Shown one piece after another: positions 49,650 through 62,904 of a DNA stretch of 64,000 nt (the stretch's first letter is position 1; each line of letters starts with the position of its first letter). The position numbers and the translations under genes were made by a program. The DNA is taken from the NCBI GenBank assembly GCA_029891385.1, contig CM057226.1, positions 90,776,977 to 90,840,976 on the forward strand, written 5' to 3'. A model generated the notes under the pieces. That model worked only from the letters and a program-made list of their open reading frames with translations. It searched no databases and was not told the DNA's origin. This DNA comes from Erythroxylum novogranatense (lineage: Eukaryota; Streptophyta; Magnoliopsida; Malpighiales; Erythroxylaceae).

Positions 49650-50716
49650 ATGCCACCTCGTAGAAGGACACGAGGAGTTTTGCAAGGATTCATTGCACCT
49701 GACTCTCCAACTAGGGAGGAGAGGACTGATGAGTCAGTAGCCCCAGGAAATGCTGAGGCCTCTGTAGGGCTAGAAAGTGAGCCCATGCCTTCGCAGACTC
49801 AGGAGTCGCCAGTCATACAGGAGCAAGTGCCTCCGTTGGATCCGAGGCTGTTCCAGGCCTTCACCCAGGCATTTGTTCAAGCTATGGGTCAGATGCCACA
49901 GCCTTCTGCTTCAGCCCCAGTTTAGAAGGGTAGACGATTTGATAGTTTGAGAAAGTATGGGGCAGTCGATTTCTTTGGGACATCAGATCCAGAGGAAGCT
50001 GAGACATGGCTGAGAAAGACCGAGAGGGTGCTCGATCAAATGGAGTGTGAGGATGACGAGAGGGCCATCTATGCTGCGAGTTTGTTTCAGGGAGATGCTC
50101 AGCATTGGTGGGAGACTATGCTAAGGAGTCAGATGAGGCCAGTAGGGTTGGCATGACAGGACTTCCTTGTTGCTTTCAGGAAGAAGTATCTATCATAGGT
50201 TTATATCCAGCAGAAGCAGAGGGAGTTCCTCAGTTTGACTCAGAGGGAGATGACGGTCAGTGAGTATGAGCGTCGGTTCACTCGATTAGCAGGTATGCTT
50301 GGATCGATGCCGAGTGAAATTGCTAGATGTCGCCGGTTTGAGTCGGGTCTACACTTGGCCATCAGAGAGAAGGTGATTGTGCAGAAATTTTGTGATTTTC
50401 AGCAGCTGGTTGAGGCAGCTCTGAGGGTTGAGAATATTGAGAATATCAAGAGTGTAGTAAACAAGAAGAGAAAGGGTAGAAAGCAGTTCAAGAGGGGAGG
50501 CAGCACTAGTACTCCTATGCCAGACAGGAGTGCCAGAGTCTCCAGTTGATCGAGAGGAGAGAGGAAGCGATGGTGCGGCGGACTAGGCCGATGAGGACTT
50601 CTACTGTTTTTCACTAAGCTTCCATGGTGGGCGGAAGCAGAAGGGGAGATGGGGACAGGTCATCCATCCCTAAGTGTGAGCACTGCGGCAATTTTCATGG
50701 TGGAGAGTGTTACTGA
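49650..50716 (+). pseudogene. Gag of the chromovirus, nonsense-interrupted
   Basis: The ATG at 49650 begins a Pro/Glu-rich N-terminus (MPPRRRTRGVLQGF). After TAG at 49923 the gag core follows in the same frame: KYGAVDFFGTSDPEEAETWL, then FQGDAQHWWETM. Further stops are TGA at 50154 (Trp expected), TAG at 50196 and TGA at 50547. The matrix/capsid part with SEYERRFTRLAGML lies at about 50250-50310. The frame shifts before the zinc knuckle, which is annotated with pol. Confidence 0.88.
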
Positions 50717-52451
50717 TTGACGGGAGCATGTTTCAATTGTGGGCAGAAGGAACACAGGGCCAGAGAGTGTCCTCAGCCGTACAAGAGAGAGGGATCTCAG
50801 ATGCAAGCATCCAGGAGGACAGAGACCATAGGACAGAGGTCTGCAATAGAAGTGGGTAGTTCTGATGCAGCCAAGAGGGTGAGCATTCCGGGGAGACCGA
50901 GGAGACATGCACCAGCTAGGGTGTTTTCTATGACTCGGGAGGATGCAGAGACCGCTCCAGATGTTGTTACTGGTACGGTTAAGTTATTTTCTGATGATGT
51001 GCATGCTTTGAATGATCCAGGTTCTACTCACTCGTTTGTTTCTTCGAGTAGACCTGTGTGTGATAGGATTGTGAGCCCTTTGGATACTCCGTTGATGGTG
51101 AGTACTCCAATCGGCCAGTACATTGTGATTAGTCAAGTATTTAGAGATTGTGAGATATGTATTGGTGGAGAACTTCTAGTGGTGGATTTGATGCCACTGA
51201 AGATGGGAGGATTAGATGTGATTTTGGGTATGGATACGTTGGAGAAGTACAATGCCCGTTTGAATTGTAAGCAGAAGACAGTGGAATTTGATTTGGGTGA
51301 TGGCAGGAGAGTGGTGTTTATCGGGGATGTAAAAGCAGTCCGCCTGTAATTGTTTCAAAGATTGACAAGAGAAGATGATAAGGAAGAGTTGTGAGGCATT
51401 TTTGGCCTATGTGGTAGATTCCAGGGCAGATAGAGGGAAGCTTGAGGATATTCCAGTAGTCAGGGAATTCTTGGACGTTTTTTTCGAGGAATTGCTAGGA
51501 CTACCGCCAGCTAGAAAAATTGAGTTTCCCATTGAGCTTCTGTCAGGTATGGCGCCGATTTCGATTCCGCCTTATCGGATGGCTCCAGCGGAATTGAAAG
51601 AGCTTAAGGAGCAGTTAGAAGAGTTGTTGGAGAAAGGGTATGTTAGACCAAATTCTTCGCCTTGGGGAGCTCCGGTCCTATTTGTGAAAAAGAAGGATGG
51701 CTCGTTGAGGATGTGTGGACTACCGTGTCGAATCAAAGTTACGGTGAAGAAACAGTACCGCTTCCTCGCATTGATGATCTGTTTGATCAATTGCAAGGAG
51801 CGAGAGTCTTCTCTAAGATAGACTTGAGATCGGGTTACCATCAATTGCGGATTAAGGAGTCAGATGTGCCAAAGTCTGCTTTCAGGACTCAGTATGGGCA
51901 TTTTGAGTTTTTGGTTATGCCCTTCGGATTGACGAATGCTCCTACAGCTTTTATGGATTTGATGAATCGGGTCTTTAAGCCATTCTTGGACCAATTTATC
52001 ATTGTCTTCATTGATGATATATTGGTTTATTCAAAGAGTGATGAGCAGCATGAGGAGCATTTGAGGATTTCTTTGGAGACTTTGAGAAGGCATGAGCTGT
52101 ATGCCAAATTCGATAAATGCGAGTTTTGGCTGAGGGAAGTTGCATTTCTTGGACATGTGAATTCAGAACAGGGAATGCATGTGGATCCAAAGAAAATAGA
52201 AGCTGTGGTGAGTTGGGAAGCCCCGAAGAATGTAGCAGAGGTGAGGAGTTTTCTGGGTTTGGCAGGTTACTACAGGAGGTTTGTGGAGGGATTCTCTATG
52301 ATAGCCGCTCCGATGACGAAGTTGTTGAGGAAAAATCAGAAGTTTGATTGGAGTGAGGAGTGTCAGAGGAGCTTCGAGGAGCTCAAGCACAGGTTGACAA
52401 ATGCTCCGATTCTGGTTTTGCCTTCTGGAGATGAGGGTTATACTGTGTATA
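50717..52451 (+). pseudogene. Chromovirus zinc knuckle, protease and reverse transcriptase (N-terminal pol)
   Basis: The knuckle CFNCGQKEHRAREC is at about 50730, with protease NDPGSTHSFVS near 51012 and ILGMDTLEKYNARLNC near 51220. A stop at 51347 and a frame change follow. The reverse transcriptase begins with IPPYRMAPAELKELKEQLEE and [20 protein letters not shown], and is disrupted near 51710-51760. It then runs open through [38 protein letters not shown], the catalytic FIDDILVYS (about 52006-52032) and [16 protein letters not shown]. It is broken at 52456 by the solo LTR, whose GTGAT duplication falls in the codons for YSD. Confidence 0.9.
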
Positions 52452-52456
52452 GTGAT

Positions 52457-54519
52457 TGTTAGACCCCTAACTTTTTTTATGATGTCATTAAGCCTGAATT
52501 GTGATAATTATGTGATTATGCTTTAGTTTAATTTTAAATTGGGAGTATTAGTGGATAATCGAGTTTAATGTGACTTTTATGAGCTTAAAAGGGTAATATG
52601 TATGAGGGCATTTTAGGAAGATTGCTTAAGTTGGATAGGTTAAAGCTTTGTTAAGAAGGGTATAATGGTCTTTGACTTAGGCTTAAAAGACTTAGAAGAA
52701 TTAGAAAGAAGAAAGAAGAAGAAAGAAGAGGAAAGAAAGGGAAGAGCGCCGTCGTGAAGGAGGAAGAGAGGAGAAGAGAGATTTCGACCATTGAAGATTT
52801 TCGACCGTTTAACGTGATTTTCTGGTAAGTTCTGCTTGTGTTAACCTTGTTTTGGTTAGATTAAACTTAGAAGAATGAAGAATGTAGATAATCGGTGGTT
52901 TAGGGTTTTAGGGTAAAAATGATTAGATTTCGTGGGTTGATGTATTTATGACTGATTTTGAGTTGTTGTTGGGTTAGAAATGTAGTATAAGTCTTGATCT
53001 CAGGTTCAGATGTGTTGCATTTGTGTTTGGGGAAGGATTGTAGTCGGAAAATGCAGAAATTTGGGGTTCGGAGTTGGTTCTCCGACCCGCACGTCGCGAC
53101 GTGCTCAAGAGCACGCCATGTGCGTGCTGCAGCACGCTGCGTCGCGGCGTCTGAGAGGTGAAACGCCTTGTGGCAGCCCCTTTGTCCGAAAGTGAAATTT
53201 TTGGTATTTTGGGCATATCTTTTGGTGTAGATGTCAAAATGAGGTGATTTTGGATTCATTGTGAACTAGAGATCAAGGACTACGAAGTTCAGATTTTGTC
53301 TCGAAGGGTTCGAAAATTTAGGAGGAGTTCAAATATAGACGTTTAATGCTTTATTTTGGCTTTCCAAGCTGTGAATATTATCTGTGGATATTGATTGAAT
53401 AGAAACTTGGTTGTTTTAGGAAACCAAGCTGACCCGATTCTATCGCAAGAGGAAGGACATCAGTGAGTTGGAGACTCGAGCGATCTTAGGTGGGTAATGT
53501 ACTTATAGTTATTGTGAGACTAGGCAATTTCTCGCCTATGTATAAATATATGTTATATGTTGTGTATGTTTAAGCATGATGATTTAAATGATTTTGATAT
53601 CTTATATTTTGAAAGAATCATGAGAATTGATAGCATTAACTTTTGATTCTGAGCATGTTATGCCTCGACTTCGGTCATGGCATTTTGACTAAGTGCAAAG
53701 TATGAAAGCATCCCATATGATAAAATGATTATGAGCATGATTATGTGCTTTTGTTTGGGCAAGAGTGGAACCATTTTATTCGTCACGTGCACGTAGACAA
53801 GAGCCTTCTCCCGGCTACTCACTTGTGGCATATGAGCTCCGAATGGACTCATTTTATTCAGGGTGTAAACTTCGGTTTCTTCCTTTTGTTTCCATGGAAC
53901 CCTCGAGCCATGTGATGTGCATTGCATTTGAACTGTTTGTTATGAAGCATGTTTTGTTAATCGAATTAATTATGTTGAATGCATAAATTTCTTGATTAAC
54001 ATGTGAGTTTTTGAATTGATGCCTGTATATATATAAAATATATACGTACATATGCCTGATTTTGTGCTCGTTACCGATGGCTATAATTATTTTAGCCACT
54101 GAGCTGTGTAGCTCAACCCATTACTTTCCCTCCTCAGGTGCAGAACAGAACGATATTTGATCTTGCGCGGCATCGGAAACTTCAAGCTAATTAGGAGCTT
54201 TACATTAAGTTAGTATTTTGGTTGGCCCTCCGAGCATTTCATCATGGAGCATATTTCAAGTATTGTGGATTGAAACTTTATTATGTAATGTGTATTGTTC
54301 AAAATACGTGTTTAAATTATTAACTTGATGGCTTATGTAATCGTGATGATTAATTCATGGTTAGAATGCATGCGTAGGTGATCGATTGCATGAGAATTTA
54401 TGTGTATGAATCGAACTATGTTTAAATGTTGGGATTGGGTCCATTTTGTTTGGTCGCCCGACGCCGGCGCAACCCGAGAGGCCGCCCTGGGAATAGTTAT
54501 CCGGGACCCGGGCCCAACA
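52457..54519 (+). mobile_element. Solo LTR of the same chromovirus family inside pol
   Basis: 2063 bp, TGTTAGACCCC...GGGCCCAACA, closely similar to the two LTRs of the host element. It is flanked by a perfect GTGAT duplication (52452-52456 and 54520-54524). With one LTR and no interior, it is the product of unequal recombination between LTRs of a later insertion. It inserted in the same orientation into its own relative. Confidence 0.95.
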
Positions 54520-56439
54520 GTGATGCTTCGAGGAAAGGTCTTGGCTGTATTTTGATGCAGGGTGATAGAGTGATTGCTTATACTTCGAGGCAGTTGAAGC
54601 CTTATGAATTGAATTATCCGACGCATGATTTGGAGTTGGCAGCTGTGATATTTGCTTTGAAGATTTGGAGGCATTATTTGTAAGGAGTTCAGACGAGGAT
54701 CTTTACCGATCACAAGAGTCTGAAGTATTTGTTGAGCCAGAAGGAACTGAATTTGAGGCAGAGAAGGTGGATCGAGTTGCTCAAGGATTATGATTTGCTG
54801 ATTGAGTATCATCCGGGCGAGGCCAATGTAGTGGCGTATGCCTTGAGTAGGAAGTCTTCGATTGCGCATGTTCGGACGGTTTATCTTCCTTTATTGGAAG
54901 AGATTGCCAAGCTTAAGATCAAGTTGAAGCAGGAGGAGCCGGAGTGTCTTCTAGCTAATTTCCGAGTGAGACCGATTCTCAGGAAAAAGGTTAGGGAATT
55001 GCAGGCTCAAGATGCAGATTTGAGCAAGCTTCGAGATGAAATTCGGAATGGCAAGGTTTCTGAGATAGATGTGAAGGATGATGGGCTTATGACAGTGGGG
55101 AACAGGTTGTGTATTCCTGATGTGCAGGAAGTTAAGGCTAAGATTATGGATGAGGCACACAATGCACCTTACGCCATGCATCCCGGTAGCACTAGGATGT
55201 ATCGAGATTTGAGAGAGCATTTTTGGTGGAAAGGCATGAAGAGGGATGTAGCAGAGTTTGTCAGTAAGTGTCTAGTGTGTCAGCAAGTCAAGGCTGAACA
55301 CCAGGCACCTTCGGGCAAGTTGAGGCCGTTGCCTATTCCGGAATGGAAGTGGCAAAGGGTGACTATAGATTTTCTGATGGGTTTGCCTAAGACCAGTAGG
55401 AAGCACGATGCAATTTGGGTTATTCTGGATCAGTTGACCAAGTCAGCACACTTTTTTGGCGATTAGGCAGACTGATTCTTTGTATGTGTTAGCAAAGAAG
55501 TATATCGATGAGATAGTGAGATTGCATGGAATTCCGGATTCGATTGTTTCTGATAGAGATCCGCGGTTTACTTTGAGGTTTTTGGGAAGTTTGCAGGAAA
55601 CTTTGGGTACGAAGCTGAATTTTAGTACAGCGTTTCACCCTCAGACGGATGGTCAATCTGAGAGGACCATTCGGACACTTGAGGGGATGCTTCGGGCTTG
55701 TGTGATGGATTTTAGAGGAGCATGGGATGAGCATTTACCGTTGGTCGAATTTGCTTATAATAATTCGTACCATTCGAGTATTCAGATGGCTCCATATGAG
55801 GCATTGTATGGCAGGAGGTGTAGGACTTCGATCTGTTGGGATGAAGAAGGAGAGAAGAAATTGGAAGGACCAGAATTTATTCAGACGACGGTTAATAAAG
55901 TCAATCTGGTTAAGCAGCGACTTAAGGCAGCTCAGGATAGGATGAAGAGTTATGTTGATGCTCACCGAAAGGAGATGGAGTATGAAGTCGGTGAGAAAGT
56001 GTTCCTTAAGACGTCTCCTTGGAAAGGAGTGCTGAGGTTCGGCAAGAAGGGTAAGTTGAGTCCAAGGTATGTGGGTCCTTATGAGATCCTTGAGAGGATT
56101 GGACCACTCGCCTACAGGTTGACATTACCTCCAGAATTGTCTCAGATTCATGATGTCTTCCATGTTTATATGCTGAGGAGGTATAGATCGGATCCTTCTC
56201 ATATCATTCAGACTAGTGAGGTTCAGTTGCGGGATGATCTGAGTTATGAAGAGCTTCCAGTGGAGATTTTGGATACCAAGGAGAAAGTCCTCAGGAATAA
56301 GACAGTTCAGTTAGTCAAAGTTCTGTGGAGGAATCATTCGGTGGAGGAGGCTACTTGGGAGCCATTGGACGCTATGAAGGAGAAGTATCCGTGTCTCTTT
56401 GATGATTCAGGTAAATTTCGAGGACGAAATTTCTTTTAA
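54520..56439 (+). pseudogene. Chromovirus RNase H, integrase and chromodomain (C-terminal pol)
   Basis: RNase H starts [20 protein letters not shown]; a stop at 54680 interrupts it, and [20 protein letters not shown] continues. VAYALSRKS stands where ADALSRK is usual. Integrase: zinc-binding [20 protein letters not shown] ... CLVCQQVK; catalytic D (TIDFLMGLP), D (VSDRDPRF) and E (SERTIRTLEG). One extra T in a T run near 55452 shifts the frame. The end, from about 56255, is a chromodomain: EELPVEILDTKEKVLRNKTV, then VKVLWRNHSVEEATWEPLDA. In chromoviruses this domain is thought to guide insertion into heterochromatin. Stop at 56437. Confidence 0.92.
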
Positions 56440-56451
56440 GAGGGGGAGAAA
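56437..56451 (+). promoter_or_regulatory. Polypurine tract of the chromovirus
   Basis: TAAGAGGGGGAGAAA lies directly before the 3' LTR. It is the expected plus-strand primer. Confidence 0.88.
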
Positions 56452-58611
56452 TGTTGGACCCTGAATTTTTTTTTATGATGTCATTAAGCATGAATTGTGA
56501 TAATTATGTGATTATGCTTTAGTTTAATTTAAATTGGGAGTATTAGTGGATAATCGAGTTTAATGTGATTTTTATGAGCTTAAAAGGGTAATATGTATGA
56601 GGGCATTTTAGGAAGATTGCTTAAGTTGGATAGGTTAAAGCTTTGTTAAAAAGGGTATAATGGTCTTTGACTTAGGCTTAAAAGACTTAGAAGAATTAGA
56701 AAGAAGAAAGAAGAAGAAAGAAGAGGAAAGAAGGGGAAGAGTGCCGTCGGTGAAGGAAGAGGAGAAGAAGCAAGGGTTTTGCGATTTCAGTGATTTTCGG
56801 CAAATTAAAGACGTTTCCTGGTAAGTTTAAGTTCGATCTAACTTGTTATGGTTAGATTTAACTTTAGATTTGCGTTGAATGTAGAGAATCGGTGGTTTTA
56901 GGGTTTTAGGGCAAAAATGGTTAGATTTCGTGGGTTGATGTGTTTATGACTGATTTTGAGTTGTTGTTGGGTTAGAAATGTAGTATAAGTCTTGATCTAA
57001 GGTTCAGATGTGTTGCATTTGTGTTTGGGGAAGGATTGAAGTCGGAAAATGCAGAAATTTGGGGTTCGGAGTCGGTTCTCTGACCCACACGACGCGACGT
57101 GCTCAAGAGCACGCCGCGGCGTGCGGCTGAAGGATGGCACGTCGCGTGCACAAAAGACGTGCATGCTGTGTCGCACGCCTCGACGCACACATGTGTGCAC
57201 GCCTCGGCGAGCTGGGTCGTTCGCCGCGGCGAGCGTCTCTTCGCCGCGGCGAGCCCCTTTTGTCCAAAAGTGAAATTTTTGGTATTTTGGGCATATCTTT
57301 TGGTGTAGATGTCCAAATGAAGTGATTTTGGATTCATTGTGAACTAGAGATCAAGGACTACAAGTTGTATGAAGAAGGGAAGTTCGGATTTTGTCTCGAA
57401 GGGTTCGAAAATTTAGGAGGAGGTCGAATATAGACGTTTAATGCTTTATTTTGGCTTTCCAAGCTGTGAATATTATCTGTGGATATTGATTGAATGGAAA
57501 CTTGGTTGTTTTAGGAAACCAAGCTGACCCGATTCCATCGCAAGAGGAAGGACATCGGTGAGTTGGAGACTCGAGCGATCTTAGGTGGGTAATATACTTA
57601 TAGTTATTGTGTGACTAGGCAATTTCTTGCCTATGTATGAATATATGTTATATGTTGCGTATGTTTAAGCATGATTTAAATGATTTTGATATCTTATATT
57701 TTGAAAGAATCATGGGAATTGATAGCATTAACTTTTGATTCTGAGCATATTATGCCTCGACTTCGGTCATGGCATTTTGACTAAGTGCAAAGTATGAAAG
57801 CATACCATATGATAAAATGATTATGTGCTTTTGTTTGGCCGAAAGTGGAACCATTTCGTTCGTCACGTGCACGTAGACAAGAGCCTTCTCCCGGCTGCCC
57901 GCTCGTGGCATATGAGCTCCGAATGGACTCATTTTGTTCAGGGTGTAAACTTCGGTTTCTCCCTTTTGTGTCCATGGAACCCTCAAGCCATGTGATGTGC
58001 ATTGCATTTGAACTGTTTGTTATGAAGCATAATGGTGACATGTTTTGTTAATCGAATTAATTATGTTGAGTGCATAAATTGCTTGATTAGCATGTGAGTG
58101 CTTGAATTGATGCCTGTATATATATAATATATATACACGTACATATGCCTAATTTTGTGCTAGTTACCGATGGCTATAATTATATTAGCCATCGAAGTCA
58201 ATGTAAATGAACCCATTACTTTCCCTCCTCGGTGCGTAAGGCGATCTTTGATTTTTGTGAGCATCGGAAACTTCAAGCTAATTAGGAGCTTTGCATTAAG
58301 TTAGTATTTTGGTTGGCCCTCCGAGCATTTCATCATGGAGCATATTTCATGTATTGTGGATTGAAACTTTATTATGTAATGTGTATTTTTCAAAATACGT
58401 GTTTAAATTATTAACTTGATGGCTTATGTAATCGTGATGATTAATTCATGGTTAGAATGCATGCGTAGGTGATCGATTGTATGAGAATGTATGTGTATGA
58501 ATCGAACTATGTATAAATGTTGGGATCGGGTCTGATATGTTTGGACGCCCGACGCCGACGCAACCTGAGGGGCCGCCTCCGGGAATAGTGATCTGGGATC
58601 CGGGCCCAACA
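56452..58611 (+). repeat. 3' LTR of the chromovirus
   Basis: 2160 bp, TGTTGGACCCT...GGGCCCAACA. It is 50 bp longer than the 5' LTR, mainly because its GC-rich block (about 57060-57257) is longer and contains repeated CGCCGCGGCGAGC words. Confidence 0.93.
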
Positions 58612-58616
58612 CTTTC

Positions 58617-58963
58617 TTAGGTAGAATGACATATGATATCCAATGAACATAGAGATTTCCCAATATAGAAATGATTAGAGTAACCCTTGTAGCAAGTGAC
58701 TTGAATCTGTTTTGCCAGGCATTAATTCGAGCTTTAAATCATTCAGTGAGAGAAATATAATCAAAATATTTGAGTTTTGCATATGAAATAGGTATTCTTT
58801 CCAGATTGATAATCTTTCAAAAGCTCTTGCATAAGTAGTATGTTATCCCTAATAGATCTGCCTTATATGAAGACACTTTGACCAGAAAAGATCACTAAAG
58901 CTAAAACGGTCTTTAATCCATTAGTTAGAAGTTTAGCAATTACCATGTAGATCGTGTTGCAAC
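58617..58963 (-). pseudogene. LINE remnant, reverse transcriptase middle segment
   Basis: On the minus strand this begins SCCNTIYMVIAKLLTNGLKT, then GRSIRDNILLMQELLKDYQS, the conserved RT block of plant L1 LINEs. It then jumps to ARINAWQNRFKSLATRVTLI and YVILPKK, which normally lie several hundred residues later. The catalytic FADD part is therefore deleted. The left end abuts the chromovirus (GAAAG/CTTTC duplication) and the right end abuts the solo LTR. Confidence 0.88.
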
Positions 58964-58968
58964 AAGAG

Positions 58969-61900
58969 TGTAGCACCCCCTTACCGCAGGGTACACACCG
59001 GGACGCCCGCAGGTCATTCCGGTATATATCCTACGATAAGGGTGAGCTACGATCAATCACTACAAACACTTCATATGGCATCATAATAAAACATCAATAT
59101 AAAAAAAATCATAATGTTTTTGAAACCAAAATTTTTCTCATTTCATTTCATCAAAACCTGAAGTTTACACGTCTGTCATCTTTTACTGTCTATACATAAA
59201 TCCCAAAAACCTAGTACAAATGCTACATGAAAGAGGAAAAATACAGCAGATCTATCTAGGTCATCCCAAAAGTCCCAGTTGACCGACCTGTGAGCCATGA
59301 CTTCTCTCGCCAACATAATCTACACGACAGGAAAAGTCCCTCTGGAGTTAGGAGTCTACTCTCGGTCCTAAAAAATATGTTGCAATTTTGGGTGAGTTTG
59401 TGAACTCAATGAGGTAACCATCATCGATGGTTCACTCAATTCATGCAACAATCAGGCATATCACAATTATTTCATAATTTCACATACATCAGAAGTACCA
59501 CATGATCACATCAGTAACACATTTTATTTTCACATAAGCATAAGGCATTTTGCCTTTCACTCAATCAAATATATATAAGCAAATGCATATGAGATGCTCA
59601 TGTGATATCACAGTGTTGTGACCGAGCGCCTAGACTGTCCTAATATGGGCACATTAATCGTTGAGCCTGAGGCTCTAAATCACTGTAGGGCTCGAGGCCT
59701 AAATACAATCATTGAGCTTTTAGCTCTCGGTGGCTGCTCCGATCACAACTGTTATTATTTGAGTATGCATTCATGTATGAAATGCATATGTGACAATTAA
59801 GCAGTATATACATCACAATCAACACATGTGTCACAATTTATCACATCACAAGAAAATAGTTCTCAAATTCACATACAAGTAGCATTTCTATTTCATAGCT
59901 CCCCAGTACATCGGACCTTCTGTCAGGAATCCACAATCACAATCAATCTCAAACCCACCATTATTCACCACAAAATGATAAGGAATCAATAATTGAGAGA
60001 ACTGTCTAGGTCACTCACCAATAGCTTCCGAGCTAATGCCTGGAAGTCTCGGCAACATCTGTGAGTTGACATTCCAAATGCGTCTCTATAATAGTTAAAA
60101 TACACAAATATTACCAAGTGTACAATCAGAAATGTTTAATAATGCACATGGAGAAATTAAAATATATACAATGCATGTTCGTGACATTCTAGGCATTATT
60201 CCAAAAATTCTCATCACAAAAATTTTCTCTCAATTTGAAAAATCCAAAGACACCAAAATAATTCAATTCGGATCTCTATAGGTCTAATTGTTGCTAAAAT
60301 ACGGACTAGAAAATAATCGCTCGGTCCTCTAACTTTGATTTAATCCAACATTTTCAATTTAATCTCCAAAATTAACAAATTCTCATGGAGAGCAATTAAA
60401 TGGCTTACAAATCTGACGCCTCAAAAATCGAGTCAATCAGAAGTCAGATGACAAAATTATACACAAAAGAATGGCAAAAGGGTCAAATTAGAAAAAAAAT
60501 ACAATTCTAAGAAAATCACATTTGTATCTATTTCCCTCTCTTCTTTCACAAAACCTAACTTTTCACACAAGTGTCCAAATGTGACAAATTTGGTATCATT
60601 AGAAAGATCACAGAAAACCCTATAAGTTCCTTCAAGGACTCACAAACCAATTTCATCCCTAAGGATGTCAAAAATTCAATCAAAGTTTCTGCCTAATCAC
60701 AATTTTCCAAAGCAGTACAACATTTTTTCAAAAATCATATCTTCCCATTCCCTTTGCCAAAAATTCCAAGCTTTATATCAAAAGAAATATCAGAACATAA
60801 TATACAACTTTCATGAACAACTTGAAAGCAAATACAACCTCTAAATGGGTCAAAATCTCAATCAAAGTTTCTGCCTTGCACATGTCATCCTAACAGTACC
60901 ACAATCTTCTCAAACTCATAACTTCCTATCCCATTGTCCAAAAATCCCATGCTTTATATCAATGAAAATATCAGAAAACATGCTACAATTCTCATGAAGG
61001 ACTTAGAAGCAAATTCCACCTCTAATTAGGTCAATTTCTCACATGATTGTGGTTGCCCTGTTAAAGATTGTTAAATAAAGATATCACCTAAACCATATCC
61101 ATACTTTAAAAATCCATAACTTACAATTCTTACATCCAAAAATAGCATATTATACATCAGTACAAAGCTAAGACATTCCTCTACAACTTTCCGTAAGACC
61201 AATTGAGCTAATTTAAACCATAACAGTCAAGAATTTGCTTCAAAGTATAGTAACCACAAAACCCATAGTTAGAGACATTTCACACACAAAGCACATTAAT
61301 ACTTTGAAATACCATCAGAAAATTAACAAGTCATAACTTTCAACCTCAAAATCAAAAAATGTCATACTTAGTGGCGATAGAAAGCTAACAAGAAAATCTT
61401 CAACTTTCATGAAAACCAATTTCGCAAAATCTGTCTCATTTAGCCTAGAAAATTCCCCAAAGTTTCAGGTTACAAATTTTCAATGTTATGATCACAAACA
61501 TGGCACAATCCATCCTACACATATTACCCACTTTCAAGGCAAAATTTAGAACCCTTCAAGTCAAAATTAGACAGCACTTCCTTCATACGAATTCTAGCCA
61601 AACTTCTCAAGTTTAATTCAAGCTAAACCTCATCTCAATAGCATAACCATATAAAAAGTTATGACCAAAACATTGAAACATACACAAAGCAAATTTTCCA
61701 GATGCACAACCTAACTCACATTCTACACCTTCCATACCATTTCTAAACCAACCAACACTCAATTCACTTCATATATCCACCATAAACCATCTCACAACCT
61801 ATCCTTGAAAATTAGTCCACAAAATTGCAGCACACACGCTCAATCATCTTCCTTTAATAAACACTCATTTAACATCATTACAATCCATCCAAAACAACTC

Positions 61901-62899
61901 AATTCACCTATACTACATGACATCTCATTTATTAACTTCTAACTCATCAATCACCAATCATCAATCAACCAAGGAATTAACATACCCATATAGTCAAAGC
62001 ACAATTTCATGTAATTAGTTCATATAACACCACAATTAATGCATTTAACTACCAATTGAGAACATAAAACACAACTCTTACTTATCAAGCTTCTAATTCT
62101 TCAATTTTTCAAAAGATCACAAATTCACTTCCTTCCTCCCAACACCATACATGATACTCATCTCTCAAGGCTTAGGTTTGGATTTTCAAAGAACAAAGAA
62201 GAGCAAGCAAGTAACGTAAGAGAGTTCCTTGTGTGGTGGAGAACCAACGAAAAAAAAAGAATAAGAGAGAGGCTACAGATATGAAGAAATGCAAGGAATT
62301 TTGGTCTTTTAAGGAAACATCGAGAATGATTAAAGAAAGGAAGAGATTTTAGTAAACTAAGTAGATATGGTGGCATGTTAGGCAAGTGACACATGTCACT
62401 TGTCACATGTCAACCTCTCAATTACTCACTTAATTTCCTTCCAATTAACTTTCAATTTCTAGTCCAATTTCTCCCTAAAATTCTAATGGCTCAAAATTAA
62501 TAAATCCTAAAATCGTGTATCTAATTTTCAGTGCCACTGGACAGTACTTTTTACTACCGTTAACCAGTCAGTCTATCACTTGACATTTTTCCTAGTCCGG
62601 AAAAGTACCTCAAAATTTTCAGAAAAATTTCTAAAATTCTCCAAAAATTCAAAACCCACAAAGACTCACTCCAATTCAATTTTTAAGCACAAAAATCATA
62701 TTTTTCACAATAAGCACATTAGAGACACATATATCGGGAAATGTCATGAATGCATCTACAGTCATGTGCATGTGCAAGAATTACTATTCATGTATATATA
62801 TAGGCCATAATATGCATGAACATGTGGAGACAAGTTTAAAAACTTATAACCCATTCCAAAATACTAATTTACCCTTCCCATCGATGATGGGATGTTACA
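58969..62899 (-). mobile_element. Solo LTR (3.9 kb) related to the LARD-like element
   Basis: On the plus strand it runs TGTAGCACC...GATGTTACA. A perfect AAGAG duplication lies on both sides (58964-58968 and 62900-62904). Read on the minus strand it starts TGTAACATCCCA, shares GGAAGGGTAAA and GTTCATGCATA with the LARD LTR start, and near its other end shares CGAGACTTCC, CATTAGCTCGGA and GTGAG-ACCTAG blocks in the same order. It has no coding frame of interest. It represents another member of that family reduced by LTR-LTR recombination. Confidence 0.9.
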
Positions 62900-62904
62900 A
62901 AGAG

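Larger units (their letters stand above)
47382..58611 (+). mobile_element. Ty3/gypsy chromovirus (Tekay/Del-like), interrupted by a solo LTR
   Basis: LTRs at 47382-49491 and 56452-58611 are flanked by a perfect CTTTC target duplication (47377-47381 and 58612-58616). A Met-tRNA primer site, gag with zinc knuckle, protease, reverse transcriptase, RNase H, integrase and a C-terminal chromodomain follow in that order, which places it in the chromoviruses. The 3' end CGAGGACGAAATTTC plus purine tract is typical of Tekay/Del. A solo LTR of the same family sits between reverse transcriptase and RNase H. Several nonsense codons and frameshifts make it inactive. It lies inside an older LINE. Confidence 0.95.
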
